A stretch of DNA of 64,000 nt, taken from contig NZ_JAAFKG010000011.1 of assembly GCF_013299185.1 (NCBI RefSeq), positions 1 to 64,000 on the forward strand, in the 5' to 3' direction. Of this stretch, positions 8,611-17,715 are shown in pieces. The position numbers and the translations under genes were made by a program. Under the pieces are notes generated by a model. It did not search any database. It saw only the letters and a program-made list of their open reading frames with translations, and was not told the origin of the DNA. The DNA comes from Microcoleus sp. bin48.metabat.b7b8b9.023. GTDB taxonomy: Bacteria; Cyanobacteriota; Cyanobacteriia; Cyanobacteriales; Microcoleaceae. Positions within the stretch are counted from its first letter, which is position 1, and each line of letters begins with the position of its first letter.

Positions 8611-10419
8611 TTGCGAGGGCAAAATATCTTGAAAACTCGATCGACATACTGGCAAATCTTACCCTACCTCCGTCCCCAAAAACAAACCATCGGTAAAGCA
8701 TTAGCTTGTACCGTAGTCTTTACCATATTTTGGCCGATAATCGCGTGGCTGGTTGGCGAAACAGCCAAATTTATAGGCAAAGGAGATTTACAAGGATTCG
8801 CGCAAATTGCGGCACTCAGCGCAGTTATATTTTTAGTTCGCGGTACAGCCCAGTACGGTCAAGATACGCTGATGGCAAAAGCAGCCTTGACTATTGCTTT
8901 AGAAATCCGCAAAAAAGTCTACTCCCACCTCCAAAAACTCGATATCGGCTACTTTGAAACCGCCAAAACCGGAGACTTATCCTACCGCCTCACAGAAGAT
9001 ATCGATCGGATTGGTGAAGTTGTAAATAAATTTTTTCATCAGTTTATTCCTTGTGTTTTGCAGCTAATTGCAGTCATGGGATATATGATTTATCTCAACT
9101 GGCAATTAACCTTGGGTGCATTAATTATTGCACCGCTGATGGCAATCTTAATTGGCTGGTTTGGCGAAAGACTGCTGAGTTATTCGCGCCAAAGTCAAAA
9201 TCGCATTTCTGATTTATCAGCTTTGCTGACAGAAGTATTTAGCGGCATTCGTTTAATCAAAGCGTTTGTAGCAGAAGATTACGAAATTGCCCGCTTTGCA
9301 GAAGAAGCGGAACAAAACCGCCGCGCGAAGTATTTGTCGGAACGAGTAAAAGCACTTCAGTTCGTCGTAGTTGGCTTTCTGGAAGCGATGAGCGTGATTT
9401 TGCTGTTTTTCTTGGGAGGTTGGCAAATTGCTCAAGGAAATCTCACTGGTACGCAATTTATCAGTTATATCGCAGGAGTAGCGCTGTTAATCGATCCGAT
9501 CGCAATTACCACTGCAAATTACGGCGATTTCAAGCAGGGAGAGGCTTCTAGCGATCGCATTTTTGAGCTTTTAGCCATTGAATCTACGGTAGTCGAGAAG
9601 CCGGGTGCGATCGAACTTCCCCATGTTACCGGCAAAGTCGAATACCGCAACATTAATTTTGCCTACCCTTCTCAACCTCTACTTGATAAGGAGGGAAAAC
9701 AGCTTCAACCCCCCCTTGATAAGGGGGGGCAAGGGGGGGTTCCGATTTTGCAAAGTATGAGTTTGCTGGTACTTCCTGGAGAAATGATAGCCCTTGTCGG
9801 CGCATCCGGTGCGGGAAAAACTACGTTAGTAAATTTGTTGCCCAGATTTTACGATCCGCAAGCTGGACAAATTTTTATTGACGGGATTGATATTCAAGAT
9901 GTGACATTAAATACACTGCGCCGACAAATCGGAATTGTGCCGCAAGAAACTATTTTATTTTCGGGTACAATTGCTCAAAATATTGCTTTTGGTCAGTCTT
10001 ATTATGAACTAAAAGATGTGCAAAAAGCGGCGGAAATTGCCAACGCCCATCAGTTTATTAGTGAGTTTCCCGACGGTTATCAAACTTGGGTGGGAGAAAG
10101 GGGAGTAAACTTATCTGGCGGTCAAAAACAAAGAATTGCGATCGCCCGTGCAGTTCTGCTCGCTCCCCGAATTCTCATCCTCGATGAAGCTACTTCAGCG
10201 CTAGATTCGGAGTCGGAAGCTTTGGTGCAGGAGGCCTTGGAAAGATTGATGCGCGATCGCACTGTGTTTATTATCGCGCACCGTTTGGCGACTGTGCGGA
10301 AGGCTGACAGAATTTTGGTCTTGGAAAAAGGTAGAGTGATGGAATCGGGGACGCACGAGGAATTGCTCGAAAAGGGCGATCGATATGCTCGTTATTACGC
10401 TCAACAATTTAGTCAATAG
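8611..10419 (+). CDS. ABC exporter, fused membrane and ATPase domains
   Basis: A half-transporter of the MsbA/HepA-like ABC exporter class. About 320 N-terminal residues form six membrane helices. The ATPase domain follows with Walker A GASGAGKTT (about 397), signature LSGGQKQR and Walker B ILILDEATSALD. No ATG fits the start: TTG 8611 or the in-frame TTG 8629 must be used. Residues about 355-378 (including PPLDKGGQGG) have no counterpart in this family. They are encoded by a C/G-run palindromic repeat read in frame between the first beta strand of the ATPase domain and its core. The cargo (lipid, polysaccharide or peptide) is not determined. No partner gene is adjacent. Confidence 0.9.
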   Translation: MRGQNILKTRSTYWQILPYLRPQKQTIGKALACTVVFTIFWPIIAWLVGETAKFIGKGDLQGFAQIAALSAVIFLVRGTAQYGQDTLMAKAALTIALEIRKKVYSHLQKLDIGYFETAKTGDLSYRLTEDIDRIGEVVNKFFHQFIPCVLQLIAVMGYMIYLNWQLTLGALIIAPLMAILIGWFGERLLSYSRQSQNRISDLSALLTEVFSGIRLIKAFVAEDYEIARFAEEAEQNRRAKYLSERVKALQFVVVGFLEAMSVILLFFLGGWQIAQGNLTGTQFISYIAGVALLIDPIAITTANYGDFKQGEASSDRIFELLAIESTVVEKPGAIELPHVTGKVEYRNINFAYPSQPLLDKEGKQLQPPLDKGGQGGVPILQSMSLLVLPGEMIALVGASGAGKTTLVNLLPRFYDPQAGQIFIDGIDIQDVTLNTLRRQIGIVPQETILFSGTIAQNIAFGQSYYELKDVQKAAEIANAHQFISEFPDGYQTWVGERGVNLSGGQKQRIAIARAVLLAPRILILDEATSALDSESEALVQEALERLMRDRTVFIIAHRLATVRKADRILVLEKGRVMESGTHEELLEKGDRYARYYAQQFSQ

Positions 10420-10436
10420 GATAGATTATTCTTTAG

Positions 10437-10588
10437 TCCGCGAAGGCGGACTTTGTTTGTGTAGAAGCGGTTTCAACCGCCGATTAACTTACGCACTACG
10501 ACCAAAGAAACCGGGTTTTTGGCAGTTTCTCCCGTGGGTAACGAAGTCTTCTCGAAAAAACCCGGTTTCTGACCACTCGTGCGTAAGC
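10437..10588. repeat. two repeat types, one nested in the other
   Basis: A GTCCGCGAAGGCGGAC hairpin followed by TGTGTAGAAGCGGTTTCAACCGCC (about 10437-10482) is a single copy of the unit that is tandemly amplified at 32804-33441. Next to it ACTTACGCAC (10487-10496) and GTGCGTAAG (10579-10587) are outer inverted ends like those of the element at 21318-21423. Between them lies an AAACCGGGTTTTT / AAAAAACCCGGTTT palindrome, so this again looks like one repeat nested in another. Confidence 0.6.
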
Positions 10589-10678
10589 CCTATGAGAAAT
10601 AGCACTATGAGGAGTCGATTTAAAAGTTGAGGTGCGAGTTGATATAAGATGGAAGGAGCTAGATTTAGAGGTCATCTG

Positions 10679-10876
10679 ATGTCACAAATTAAACAGCGCC
10701 TTCTAGAAGCGATCGAGCGGACTCCTGAACCGCTTTTAGAACAAATCCTAGCCTTCCTAGAATTTTTGACCAGTCGGACACAAACCGCGATCGTCCCAGA
10801 CTTCGACTCAGATTTTGACTCAGACGAGGAAATCCAAACGGCGATCGCACAATACCAAGCAGACTCAGACGAATAA
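10679..10876 (+). CDS. small antitoxin-like protein (DUF2281-like)
   Basis: About 65 residues from ATG 10679, which has an AGAGG ribosome site seven bases ahead. The longer frame from 10649 lacks such a site. The N-terminal helix MSQIKQRLLEAIERTPEPLL and following ILAFLEFLTS resemble DUF2281-type antitoxins of VapBC-like pairs. The tail is unusually acidic, with repeated DSD (DFDSDFDSDEE). No toxin gene follows it. Confidence 0.6.
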   Translation: MSQIKQRLLEAIERTPEPLLEQILAFLEFLTSRTQTAIVPDFDSDFDSDEEIQTAIAQYQADSDE

Positions 10877-10907
10877 ATTTTTCAAATCTCAACCCTTGCC
10901 CTTCTTC

Positions 10908-11012
10908 CTATTTAAAGCGATCGCGATACAATTAGCACTGGCTTGGAGTCCCGATGGACAAACTTGCGCTAGTGGCAGTTCAGATGAATTTATCGGTAAA
11001 TCCTATAATTAA
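10908..11012 (+). pseudogene. WD40-repeat fragment (fossil)
   Basis: On the plus strand the short frame reads LALAWSPDGQTCASGSSDEF and then stops. This is a recognisable WD40 blade half (consensus SPDG..LASGS.D). Nothing before or after continues the propeller. It is the leftover of a WD40 gene in the opposite orientation to, and ending against, the large NACHT-WD40 gene at 11009-15616. Confidence 0.55.
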
Positions 11013-14000
11013 TTTTCCACAGCCCCTAAAGCTTTGAGTGTGGCTTTTTCAACTTCCGTTAAACCCGTAACTCCCGTGATATTCATCTCCTCATAAGGTC
11101 TGTCACTTTTCAGTATTTTGAGGCACTCACCCGTCGCAACATCCCAAATCATAATTGTGCCATCCCGACTGCAAGCAGCAATAATTTTTCCATCTGAACT
11201 GAAGGCAACTGAGTTAATTCTACTGGTATGACCTTGCAAGATTTTTCGACATTCACCTGTACGAATATCCCATAATCTTACCGTTCCATCTACACTTCCA
11301 CTAGCAACTATTTCACCAGAATAACTAAAGGCAACTGAACGTATCCAATCAGTATGTCCCTGCAAAATTTGGAGGCATTCACCGCTGCGGACATCCCACA
11401 ATCGGATTGTGCGATCGACACTTCCACTGGCAAGTATTTCACCGTTGTGGCTAAAGGCGATTCCGCGTGCCCAACCCGTATGCGCCTGCAAAATTTGGAG
11501 GCATTCACCACTATGGATATCCCACAGTCTCACCGTTCCGTCAAAACCTGCACTGGCAAATATCTCGCCCAAAAAACTGAAAGCAACCGAGTATACAAAA
11601 TTGTTATGCCCTTGCAAGGTTTTGAGGCATTCGCCAGTAACGATATCCCACAGCCTCACCGTTTGTTTATAACCTGCACTCGCAAGTATTTCACCATTTG
11701 GACTGAATGTGATCGACCGTACTTCATTGCCAAATTCTGGCAAAGTATGAAGGCATTCACCACTGCGAATATTCCACAGCCTCAATGTTTCGTCATAACT
11801 ACCGCTGGCAAGTATTTCACCGTTTGGATGGAAGGCAACTAAGTGTACCCGATCGAGATGCCCCTGCAAGATTTGGAGGCACTCACCAGTGTTGACATCC
11901 CACAGCCTGACTTTTTTCTCGTCATCGCCGCTGGCCAGCATTTCACCGTTGGGACTGAAGGCGATCGACATTACTTGATTGCTATACCCTTGCAGTGTAT
12001 TCAAGCATTCACCGCTGTTGATATCCCACAGATTCAGCGTTTGGTCGTAACTACTGCTAGCAAGTATGTCACCCCCAGGATGGAAGGCGACTGACCCTAC
12101 TTGATTGCTATGTCCTTGCAAAGTATTCAAGCATTCACCAGTGCGGATATCCCACAGCTTTGCAGTGCGATCGTAACTTCCACTTGCAAGTATTTCGCCA
12201 TTTGGGCTAAAGGCGATCGACCGTATTTGATCGAAATGTCCCTCCAAAGTTTTGAGACATTCACCGCTACCGATATTCCACAGCTTCACTGTTTTGTCGC
12301 CACTCCCAGTAGCAAGTATTTCACCAGTAGAATTGAAAACAACTGAAAACACATTTTTAGTATGTCCCTCAAATATCTTTAGACATTCACCACTGTTGAT
12401 ATTCCATACCCTTATTGTTTGGTCACCACTCCCAGTAGCAAGTATCTCACCACCAGGATGGAAAGCCACTGAAAATCCCACTTTAGTATGGTCTTGCAAA
12501 ATCTTGCAGCATTCGCTAGTACGAATATCCCATAACCTTACCGTGCCATCAAAACTCCCACTGGCGAGTATATTTCCATCAGGATTGAATCTGACAGACA
12601 TTACTGATTCGGTATGTCCCTGCAAAACTTTTAAACATTCACCAGTTTTGACATCCCATAACTTAATTGTTTTGTCATAACTTCCGCTAGCAAGTATCTT
12701 GCCATCAGAACTGAAGGCAACTGACTCCACTACGTTGCTATGTCCTTTACAGGTCAATATTTCTCTGCAACTGCTAGCTTCCCACAAGCGAACTATGCCA
12801 TCAGTATCACCTGTAGCTAACAGTTTGCCATCAGGACTAAACATTACTGACCGAATACTGCTGAAGATTTTAGTAAAATCAGAATTAGCTAAATTTGCTT
12901 CAGCAAAATTGACGCGGCGCAGACTAGCATTTGTAAAATCAGCACCTAAAATAACTGCACGAGAAAGGTCTTTTGTTTCTAACGCAGTCTTATCGATTTT
13001 CAGCAACAGCGTCGCCGCATTTCCCCCCACATAACCTACTTCACTTTCAGTTTTTCCCCGCGTTGCTTCCAGAATTTCAAGTAGGGGCGACTTCTCTAAA
13101 GCCCCCCTTCTTAAGGGGGGTTGGGGGGATCTCTCCTGGCTAATATCGTCACTATCCTCTCTTTCTAATAGGAATTCGGGGGATCTCTCGTTACTAGCCA
13201 CGTCAAGATCCCCCCCGGCCCCCCTTAATAAGGGGGGAGAAATTGTATCCAACATCGGTAACAACAAATCCATCACTGCTTTTGTCAGCCGCGCTTGTCC
13301 AAAACTCTGACGGAGTTGCCCTAAATCTTCAGCAGCAAATCCCTGCAAAGCTGCGATAAGTTGATTCTGATTTCTCTTTTCCGCCTGAAGCCGACAATAA
13401 TTAGACCAAGTGTATAATTGAGCCTCAACATCAGGATTTACACAAGACTGTTCCGGCGCGACTAATTCGGTAAAATCTGCTGCCAAAACTCCCAATTCCG
13501 CTGCAAATTTATAAGCAACAAAAAACTCTAATAACGAACGGTGCGCTGGAGTATAATCGCCATCGGCATTGCGGATCAGCATGGTTTGACCCATCATGTC
13601 ATAATGCCAGTGGTCTAAGTCTTTTTCCTCTTGGACTATGGAACCAAACAGGCCTCGAATGCGATCGGGAAAACCGCGATAATTGAGGCTCATTTGGTCG
13701 GTAGACAGCATTTCCCACGATAACTCGCACAAAAAGTAAAGCTTATCTGCTAAAGAAGTAAAGGTGCGATCGGCTTTGATATCTCTCTCTATTTTCCGCC
13801 GCACCGCATACAGATAGATTCGCGACATATCCACTGGTTTACCAGCTTCAATATCGGGCAATGCTTCCAAAATTAACTCGGTCATCACCGGGCGACGCGC
13901 TAAATCCAATAGCTGCGGGTTTTTCATCACTTTTTCGACAGTAGCCGTTTCTGTTTGAAATGACAGCGCTTGCCGAATTTGCTCGTCGTTAAATTTCTCT

Positions 14001-15616
14001 AATTCTACTACTTCAAATTGGGGAATTTCGCCTGTTAAAATAGTTGTTGATGCTTGCAGTTCTGCATTGAACAATGCCCGTCCTTCCTTGCCTTCGGGAA
14101 AGTGTTCGGTACGGCAAGTCAGGATGACTTTTGCGCCGGGAACCACTGCTTTTGCTAGTTCCCAGAAGTTGTTGATGGTTTCTTGCCGATCGCACTTTGC
14201 GGCCATTTCATCAAAACCATCGAAAATCAACAGAAACTTACCCATCCGATTCAGTTGTTCAAAGGCCGAATAACCCGCCAAAGGTATCTCGTGTTTCCGA
14301 AAGAAAAACTCGGAGAATAGCGACTCGACACTAACCGCTTTTGCATAATCTCGCAGCGGAATTACTAACGGCAACCTCGGACGTTCCAAGCCGCGCTTTT
14401 GAGCTTGTTTGTAGCGTTGTAGCGCCATCCAAGCATAGTGCATGGCAAACCAAGTTTTCCCGGTTCCAAATTCTCCTAAAACTGAAATATGTTCTTTTAC
14501 TGGGTCATTCAACCACAGGTCAATATAACCTTCGATCCAGCCATCTCGCCCATCATAATGACTCACACCTATCTTGCGCTGAGTATCGGGGTCGATTTCT
14601 TCTTTCGTACAAGCTAGCGGCACATATTTGGTATCAATTCCTCGGCTGGTAATTTCAGTTTCTAACCAATCCAGATAAGCAGTAAAATCGGCATCTTGAT
14701 CCAGCAATTCATCGAAGGTATAGCAAGCTAAATCGCGATTTTCATCTTTTTTTATCTCATCCCGCGCGGCGCGACTGATGCGGCGGGCGGTGACTAACCA
14801 GCCTTCATCGGTGCGCTGTCTTTCCACCGACTCGCGCAGGGCCAAGATGTCCTTAATTCCGGCTTCTCCGGCTATGCCGCGCACTAAAATGCGATCGTAC
14901 TTTTTGCGTCTCACCGGAACATCGATAATCCATTCAAAATAATTATCTTCCGAGATTTGATAGGTTTCAAATTGATAATTTAAGGTTTCAAACCAACCGC
15001 GAACTTGTTGTGATAAAATGAAAGCTTGAGACTTTTGAATATTCGTTGATGCTGCTGCCGGAAGTGCGGGAACATCTTCGGCTTCCAACCGCGCAAACTC
15101 GGTGCGAATTCCTTCCAGCGTGGGCAGGCGTTCGATGCGATCCATTACCAGAGATAGGCGTTTTTGCAAAGAGGCGATCGCATTTCCCGTCATCACATCA
15201 CCCAGTGTCCGCGTCCGCTTGGCTACTTCCATAAACACGGCAGCAAATGCCATGAATTCCCGCCTGGGGTCAATCCCTAAATCTCGAAGTTCTTTGCCCA
15301 AAGCACTTTCGTTGAGAAACTCATCGCCTGCTTGAATTAAAATGGCTGGGCTATCGGACTCGAAGGCTTTGCGAAAAGCTGATTTAATCTCTTTTTGGCG
15401 AAATAGTTCTAGAATTTGTTTGGGTTTGCCAGCGCCGTATTCTACTAAAGTATAAACGTAAACTCCGCTAAAATCTGCGGGCGGAGAATCCGGGTCGAGG
15501 TTAAATCTTTTTAATAATTTGATGACTGTTTCGTTGCGCTGAAACTTGTCTTTGATGGTGCCGAAGGGAATGGCTGTCAAGAGACTGATAACGGAGTCGA
15601 GACTAATTGGGATCAT
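11009..15616 (-). CDS. NACHT STAND NTPase with 14 WD40 repeats
   Basis: A 1535-residue signal-transduction ATPase. Residues 1-180 are a helical N-terminal domain I do not recognise. Residues about 200-320 look like a restriction-endonuclease-fold domain, but I see no clear D...ExK catalytic pair. The NACHT module has Walker A GEFGTGKTW (381-389) and Walker B LLIFDGFDEM (462-471). Residues about 880-915 are pentapeptide-like (GADFTNASLRRVNFAEANL). Fourteen WD40 repeats of 42 residues follow to about 1506, enough for two seven-bladed propellers, with blades very alike (GEILASGS, VRLWDI, GECLQILQGH). Residues about 792-845 derive from C/G-rich repeats read in frame. Such proteins sense a ligand through the repeats and oligomerise; relatives act in phage defence or programmed death. 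Regulation and trigger are unknown. Confidence 0.92.
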   Translation of the reverse strand: MIPISLDSVISLLTAIPFGTIKDKFQRNETVIKLLKRFNLDPDSPPADFSGVYVYTLVEYGAGKPKQILELFRQKEIKSAFRKAFESDSPAILIQAGDEFLNESALGKELRDLGIDPRREFMAFAAVFMEVAKRTRTLGDVMTGNAIASLQKRLSLVMDRIERLPTLEGIRTEFARLEAEDVPALPAAASTNIQKSQAFILSQQVRGWFETLNYQFETYQISEDNYFEWIIDVPVRRKKYDRILVRGIAGEAGIKDILALRESVERQRTDEGWLVTARRISRAARDEIKKDENRDLACYTFDELLDQDADFTAYLDWLETEITSRGIDTKYVPLACTKEEIDPDTQRKIGVSHYDGRDGWIEGYIDLWLNDPVKEHISVLGEFGTGKTWFAMHYAWMALQRYKQAQKRGLERPRLPLVIPLRDYAKAVSVESLFSEFFFRKHEIPLAGYSAFEQLNRMGKFLLIFDGFDEMAAKCDRQETINNFWELAKAVVPGAKVILTCRTEHFPEGKEGRALFNAELQASTTILTGEIPQFEVVELEKFNDEQIRQALSFQTETATVEKVMKNPQLLDLARRPVMTELILEALPDIEAGKPVDMSRIYLYAVRRKIERDIKADRTFTSLADKLYFLCELSWEMLSTDQMSLNYRGFPDRIRGLFGSIVQEEKDLDHWHYDMMGQTMLIRNADGDYTPAHRSLLEFFVAYKFAAELGVLAADFTELVAPEQSCVNPDVEAQLYTWSNYCRLQAEKRNQNQLIAALQGFAAEDLGQLRQSFGQARLTKAVMDLLLPMLDTISPPLLRGAGGDLDVASNERSPEFLLEREDSDDISQERSPQPPLRRGALEKSPLLEILEATRGKTESEVGYVGGNAATLLLKIDKTALETKDLSRAVILGADFTNASLRRVNFAEANLANSDFTKIFSSIRSVMFSPDGKLLATGDTDGIVRLWEASSCREILTCKGHSNVVESVAFSSDGKILASGSYDKTIKLWDVKTGECLKVLQGHTESVMSVRFNPDGNILASGSFDGTVRLWDIRTSECCKILQDHTKVGFSVAFHPGGEILATGSGDQTIRVWNINSGECLKIFEGHTKNVFSVVFNSTGEILATGSGDKTVKLWNIGSGECLKTLEGHFDQIRSIAFSPNGEILASGSYDRTAKLWDIRTGECLNTLQGHSNQVGSVAFHPGGDILASSSYDQTLNLWDINSGECLNTLQGYSNQVMSIAFSPNGEMLASGDDEKKVRLWDVNTGECLQILQGHLDRVHLVAFHPNGEILASGSYDETLRLWNIRSGECLHTLPEFGNEVRSITFSPNGEILASAGYKQTVRLWDIVTGECLKTLQGHNNFVYSVAFSFLGEIFASAGFDGTVRLWDIHSGECLQILQAHTGWARGIAFSHNGEILASGSVDRTIRLWDVRSGECLQILQGHTDWIRSVAFSYSGEIVASGSVDGTVRLWDIRTGECRKILQGHTSRINSVAFSSDGKIIAACSRDGTIMIWDVATGECLKILKSDRPYEEMNITGVTGLTEVEKATLKALGAVEN

Positions 15617-15737
15617 TTAGGCTTTCCTGTTTTTCCGTGGGATTAACGCTCAAATCTAGAATCGGTAGGCTGTGTCCCTGAAATGCGCTGCGGGCGATCG
15701 CACATTGCTCTATTTTTATGTTAACAGGATTTACGCG

Positions 15738-15815
15738 CTTCAACCAAAGAAACCGGGTTTTTACCGAATCTGTGGGCTGCAACGCGTCTTTTCGTGAAAA
15801 ACCCGGTTTCTGACC
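15738..15815. repeat. AAACCGGGTTTTT palindromic repeat
   Basis: CAAAGAAACCGGGTTTTTAC pairs with GAAAAACCCGGTTTCTGAC about 40 bases later. This is one of several copies (also 10501-10575, 22040-22203 and 39397-39465). The rest of the gap 15617-15990 contains nothing I can identify. Confidence 0.75.
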
Positions 15816-15990
15816 AACCGTTGGCAAGTTATATCCAGTTAACTAACTTAGCATTTTTTTCTCGATTTGACAACTCCAAAACAGAGGAACAGCCGACATA
15901 TATTGTAGTACAAAAAGCTTTGATATTAGTTGTCGTTTCATCGATTTAAAAGTTAAAATATAGATAACTAACAAATAAATTTTCCTATCT

Positions 15991-16347
15991 ATGAAAATAC
16001 AATCTTCTGTCTTAGTCCACCTGGGATTTGGCAAATATGTACGCTCCGATCGAGTAACAGCAGTAATCCCAATTGAAGAAGAACGGGGCCCGGGACGGCG
16101 CACTTTCGTGCACGTAGACGGCGAAGCAGACCCGATCGTTGCTTCGCGCGCCGAAGATACAATTGTTCGCGATTTGGTGCAGGAACCGCGCGAAATAACT
16201 CAAGCCCGCCAGCAACAAGAAATCCTCCAAGATTTGCTGGCAGATTTGAACAATGTTAACGTCACCGTGCGCCGCATCAGTCGCGATGAAGGCGGCCTCG
16301 ATCTCGAACGTTTGGAGCGCCGGATTCGCCAAATCTTAGAGGCATAA
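15991..16347 (+). CDS. RemA/DUF370-like protein
   Basis: A 118-residue protein. The first 65 residues (VLVHLGFGKYVRSDRVTAVI, then RGPGRRTFVHVDG and IVASRAEDTIVRDLV) resemble the RemA/DUF370 family, small ring-forming DNA-binding proteins that regulate biofilm matrix genes in Bacillus and occur in cyanobacteria. The C-terminal 50 residues are a charged helical extension (QARQQQEILQDLLADL) absent from short RemA proteins. Family assignment is from memory of the LGFGxxVxxxR pattern; the role here is unknown. It is followed directly by a hairpin. Confidence 0.6.
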   Translation: MKIQSSVLVHLGFGKYVRSDRVTAVIPIEEERGPGRRTFVHVDGEADPIVASRAEDTIVRDLVQEPREITQARQQQEILQDLLADLNNVNVTVRRISRDEGGLDLERLERRIRQILEA

Positions 16348-16349
16348 AA

Positions 16350-16547
16350 AGAAAAGACCGCCCGCGCGGTCTTAAGGTACGTAGTTGCGCTTCAGCGCTC
16401 TTTCATATCAAAGAAAAGAGCGCTAAAACAAAAGACCGCCTGTGCGGTCTTAAGGTATGTAGTTGCGCTTCAGCGCTCTTTCATATATATAAGAAAGAGC
16501 GCTGAAGCGCAACAACGTACCTAGCGCTAAAGCGCAACTACGTACCT
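16350..16547. repeat. hairpin plus two interleaved AGGTACGTAGTTGCGC repeats
   Basis: The hairpin GACCGCCCGCGCGGTC (about 16355-16370) follows the RemA-like gene and may end its transcript. A repeat copy starts at 16375 and is broken after AGCGCTAAA (16419-16427). A second hairpin (GACCGCCTGTGCGGTC) and a full repeat copy (16454-16522) come next. AGCGCTAAA then recurs (16523-16531) and the first copy finishes at 16547. This is either an insertion with a 9-bp duplication or an unequal tandem duplication. Confidence 0.7.
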
Positions 16548-16553
16548 AAAGGT

Positions 16554-17522
16554 TTAACTTAAGGGTTTCATTGTCACTTCAATGTCAGCTAAACCTGTCA
16601 GTTTTTCCACGGGTACATCTTCTTCAACTGGCGGTATGAAAATAGTTAAACCTCCGGGAATACACTCAATTGAAAGCGGAGTCATGCCGACAATTTCTCC
16701 ATCTACAACCACTTTTTGAGGCGGATCGGCACTGATTTTTACTTTTTTTGCGCGCAAATAACCGATGTCGTCGCGATCGGTAGGATTGCCGCTCAAAGCT
16801 GTTTGCAACAGGTGGTAAGAAGCTGCGATCGCCCCAGCTTTATTTTGAGGCGCCACCAGCGTCACGTCCAGCAAGCCGTCATCAAAAATAATCCCGGCGG
16901 GGCCTTGAGCTAAAATGGAAGTAGGCGGCGCTGCATTCGCCACTGTCACGGCCACCGCAGTAACGGTGATGATTTTATCTTCGGTTTCGATTTCGGCTTC
17001 AAATCTTTCTAAATTGTTTAACTGTTTGATTCCCGAGAGAATGTAGGCCAGCATTCCCCAGCGATTCTTCATTTCGCGATCGGCTAATTCGACAGTTTCC
17101 GCCTCAAAACCCACTCCAGCTAACAAAACCATCGGCATTTTACCGTTACACATCCCCGCATCCACCACCCGCGTCAACCCTCCCAAAATAGTTTCGCAGG
17201 CTGTGTCAATTGTATTGGGAAGGTCTAAAGCATTAGCAAAAGCATTCGCAGTTCCCCGCGATATAATTCCTAAAGGAATATTTGTGCCCACTATCGCCCC
17301 GGCTACCGCTGATAATGTGCCGTCGCCCCCGGAAGCAATAATTTCTTCAACTCCTCTAGCAACTGCTTCGCGGGCGAGTTGATCTGCATCTAATTCTGGC
17401 GTTGTCAGTCGAATGTCTAAGTCAATAAACGGCTCTAAAAGTTCCTTAATTCTAGCTAAGTCTTGGTCGGGGTCGCTGTTGCCGGCGACGGGATTAAAGA
17501 TTAGGCAGGCTGAACGTTTCAT
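16554..17522 (-). CDS. YegS/diacylglycerol-kinase-like lipid kinase
   Basis: A 323-residue enzyme of the DAGK catalytic family, which phosphorylates a lipid hydroxyl with ATP at the membrane surface. The nucleotide-binding motif SGGDGTLSAVAGAI and the following LGIISRGTANAFANAL are intact. The C-terminal beta domain is typical (GLLDVTLVAPQNKAG and KVVVDGEIVGMTPL). ATG 17522 starts MKRSACLIFNPVAG, the normal family N-terminus. An upstream in-frame start at 17621 would add 33 unrelated residues and is rejected. The lipid substrate is unknown. Confidence 0.85.
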   Translation of the reverse strand: MKRSACLIFNPVAGNSDPDQDLARIKELLEPFIDLDIRLTTPELDADQLAREAVARGVEEIIASGGDGTLSAVAGAIVGTNIPLGIISRGTANAFANALDLPNTIDTACETILGGLTRVVDAGMCNGKMPMVLLAGVGFEAETVELADREMKNRWGMLAYILSGIKQLNNLERFEAEIETEDKIITVTAVAVTVANAAPPTSILAQGPAGIIFDDGLLDVTLVAPQNKAGAIAASYHLLQTALSGNPTDRDDIGYLRAKKVKISADPPQKVVVDGEIVGMTPLSIECIPGGLTIFIPPVEEDVPVEKLTGLADIEVTMKPLS

Positions 17523-17568
17523 AGTTGGTAATGGGTAAGGGGTATATGATATCTGGTAGACTGAAACA

Positions 17569-17704
17569 GGTTCGATCGTTCGGACTTCAGTCCTTATTTT
17601 CCTGAGGACTAAAGTCCCCACTACAAACCTAAAACCAAATAGGTTCGATCGTTCGGACTTTAGTCCTTCTTTTTCTGAGGACTGAAGTCCGAACGATCAA
17701 ACCT
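17569..17704. repeat. AGGTTCGATCGTTCGGACTT inverted repeats
   Basis: Two inverted units built from GGACTTCAGTCC / GGACTAAAGTCC, with GTTCGATCG at one end and ACGAACC-like sequence at the other. They belong to the same family as the array at 36102-36581 and the copies near 43740 and 54270. They fill the gap between the convergent-side ends of the kinase and phosphoesterase genes. Confidence 0.8.
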
Positions 17705-17715
17705 AGAAACGACAG

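Noticed and set aside
11354-13034. several plus-strand frames opposite the WD40 region
   Set aside because: They are repetitive shadows of the WD40 repeats on the minus strand.
15603-15827. 74-residue minus-strand frame
   Set aside because: Most of it lies in an AAACCGGGTTTTT palindromic repeat and it has no family resemblance or ribosome site.
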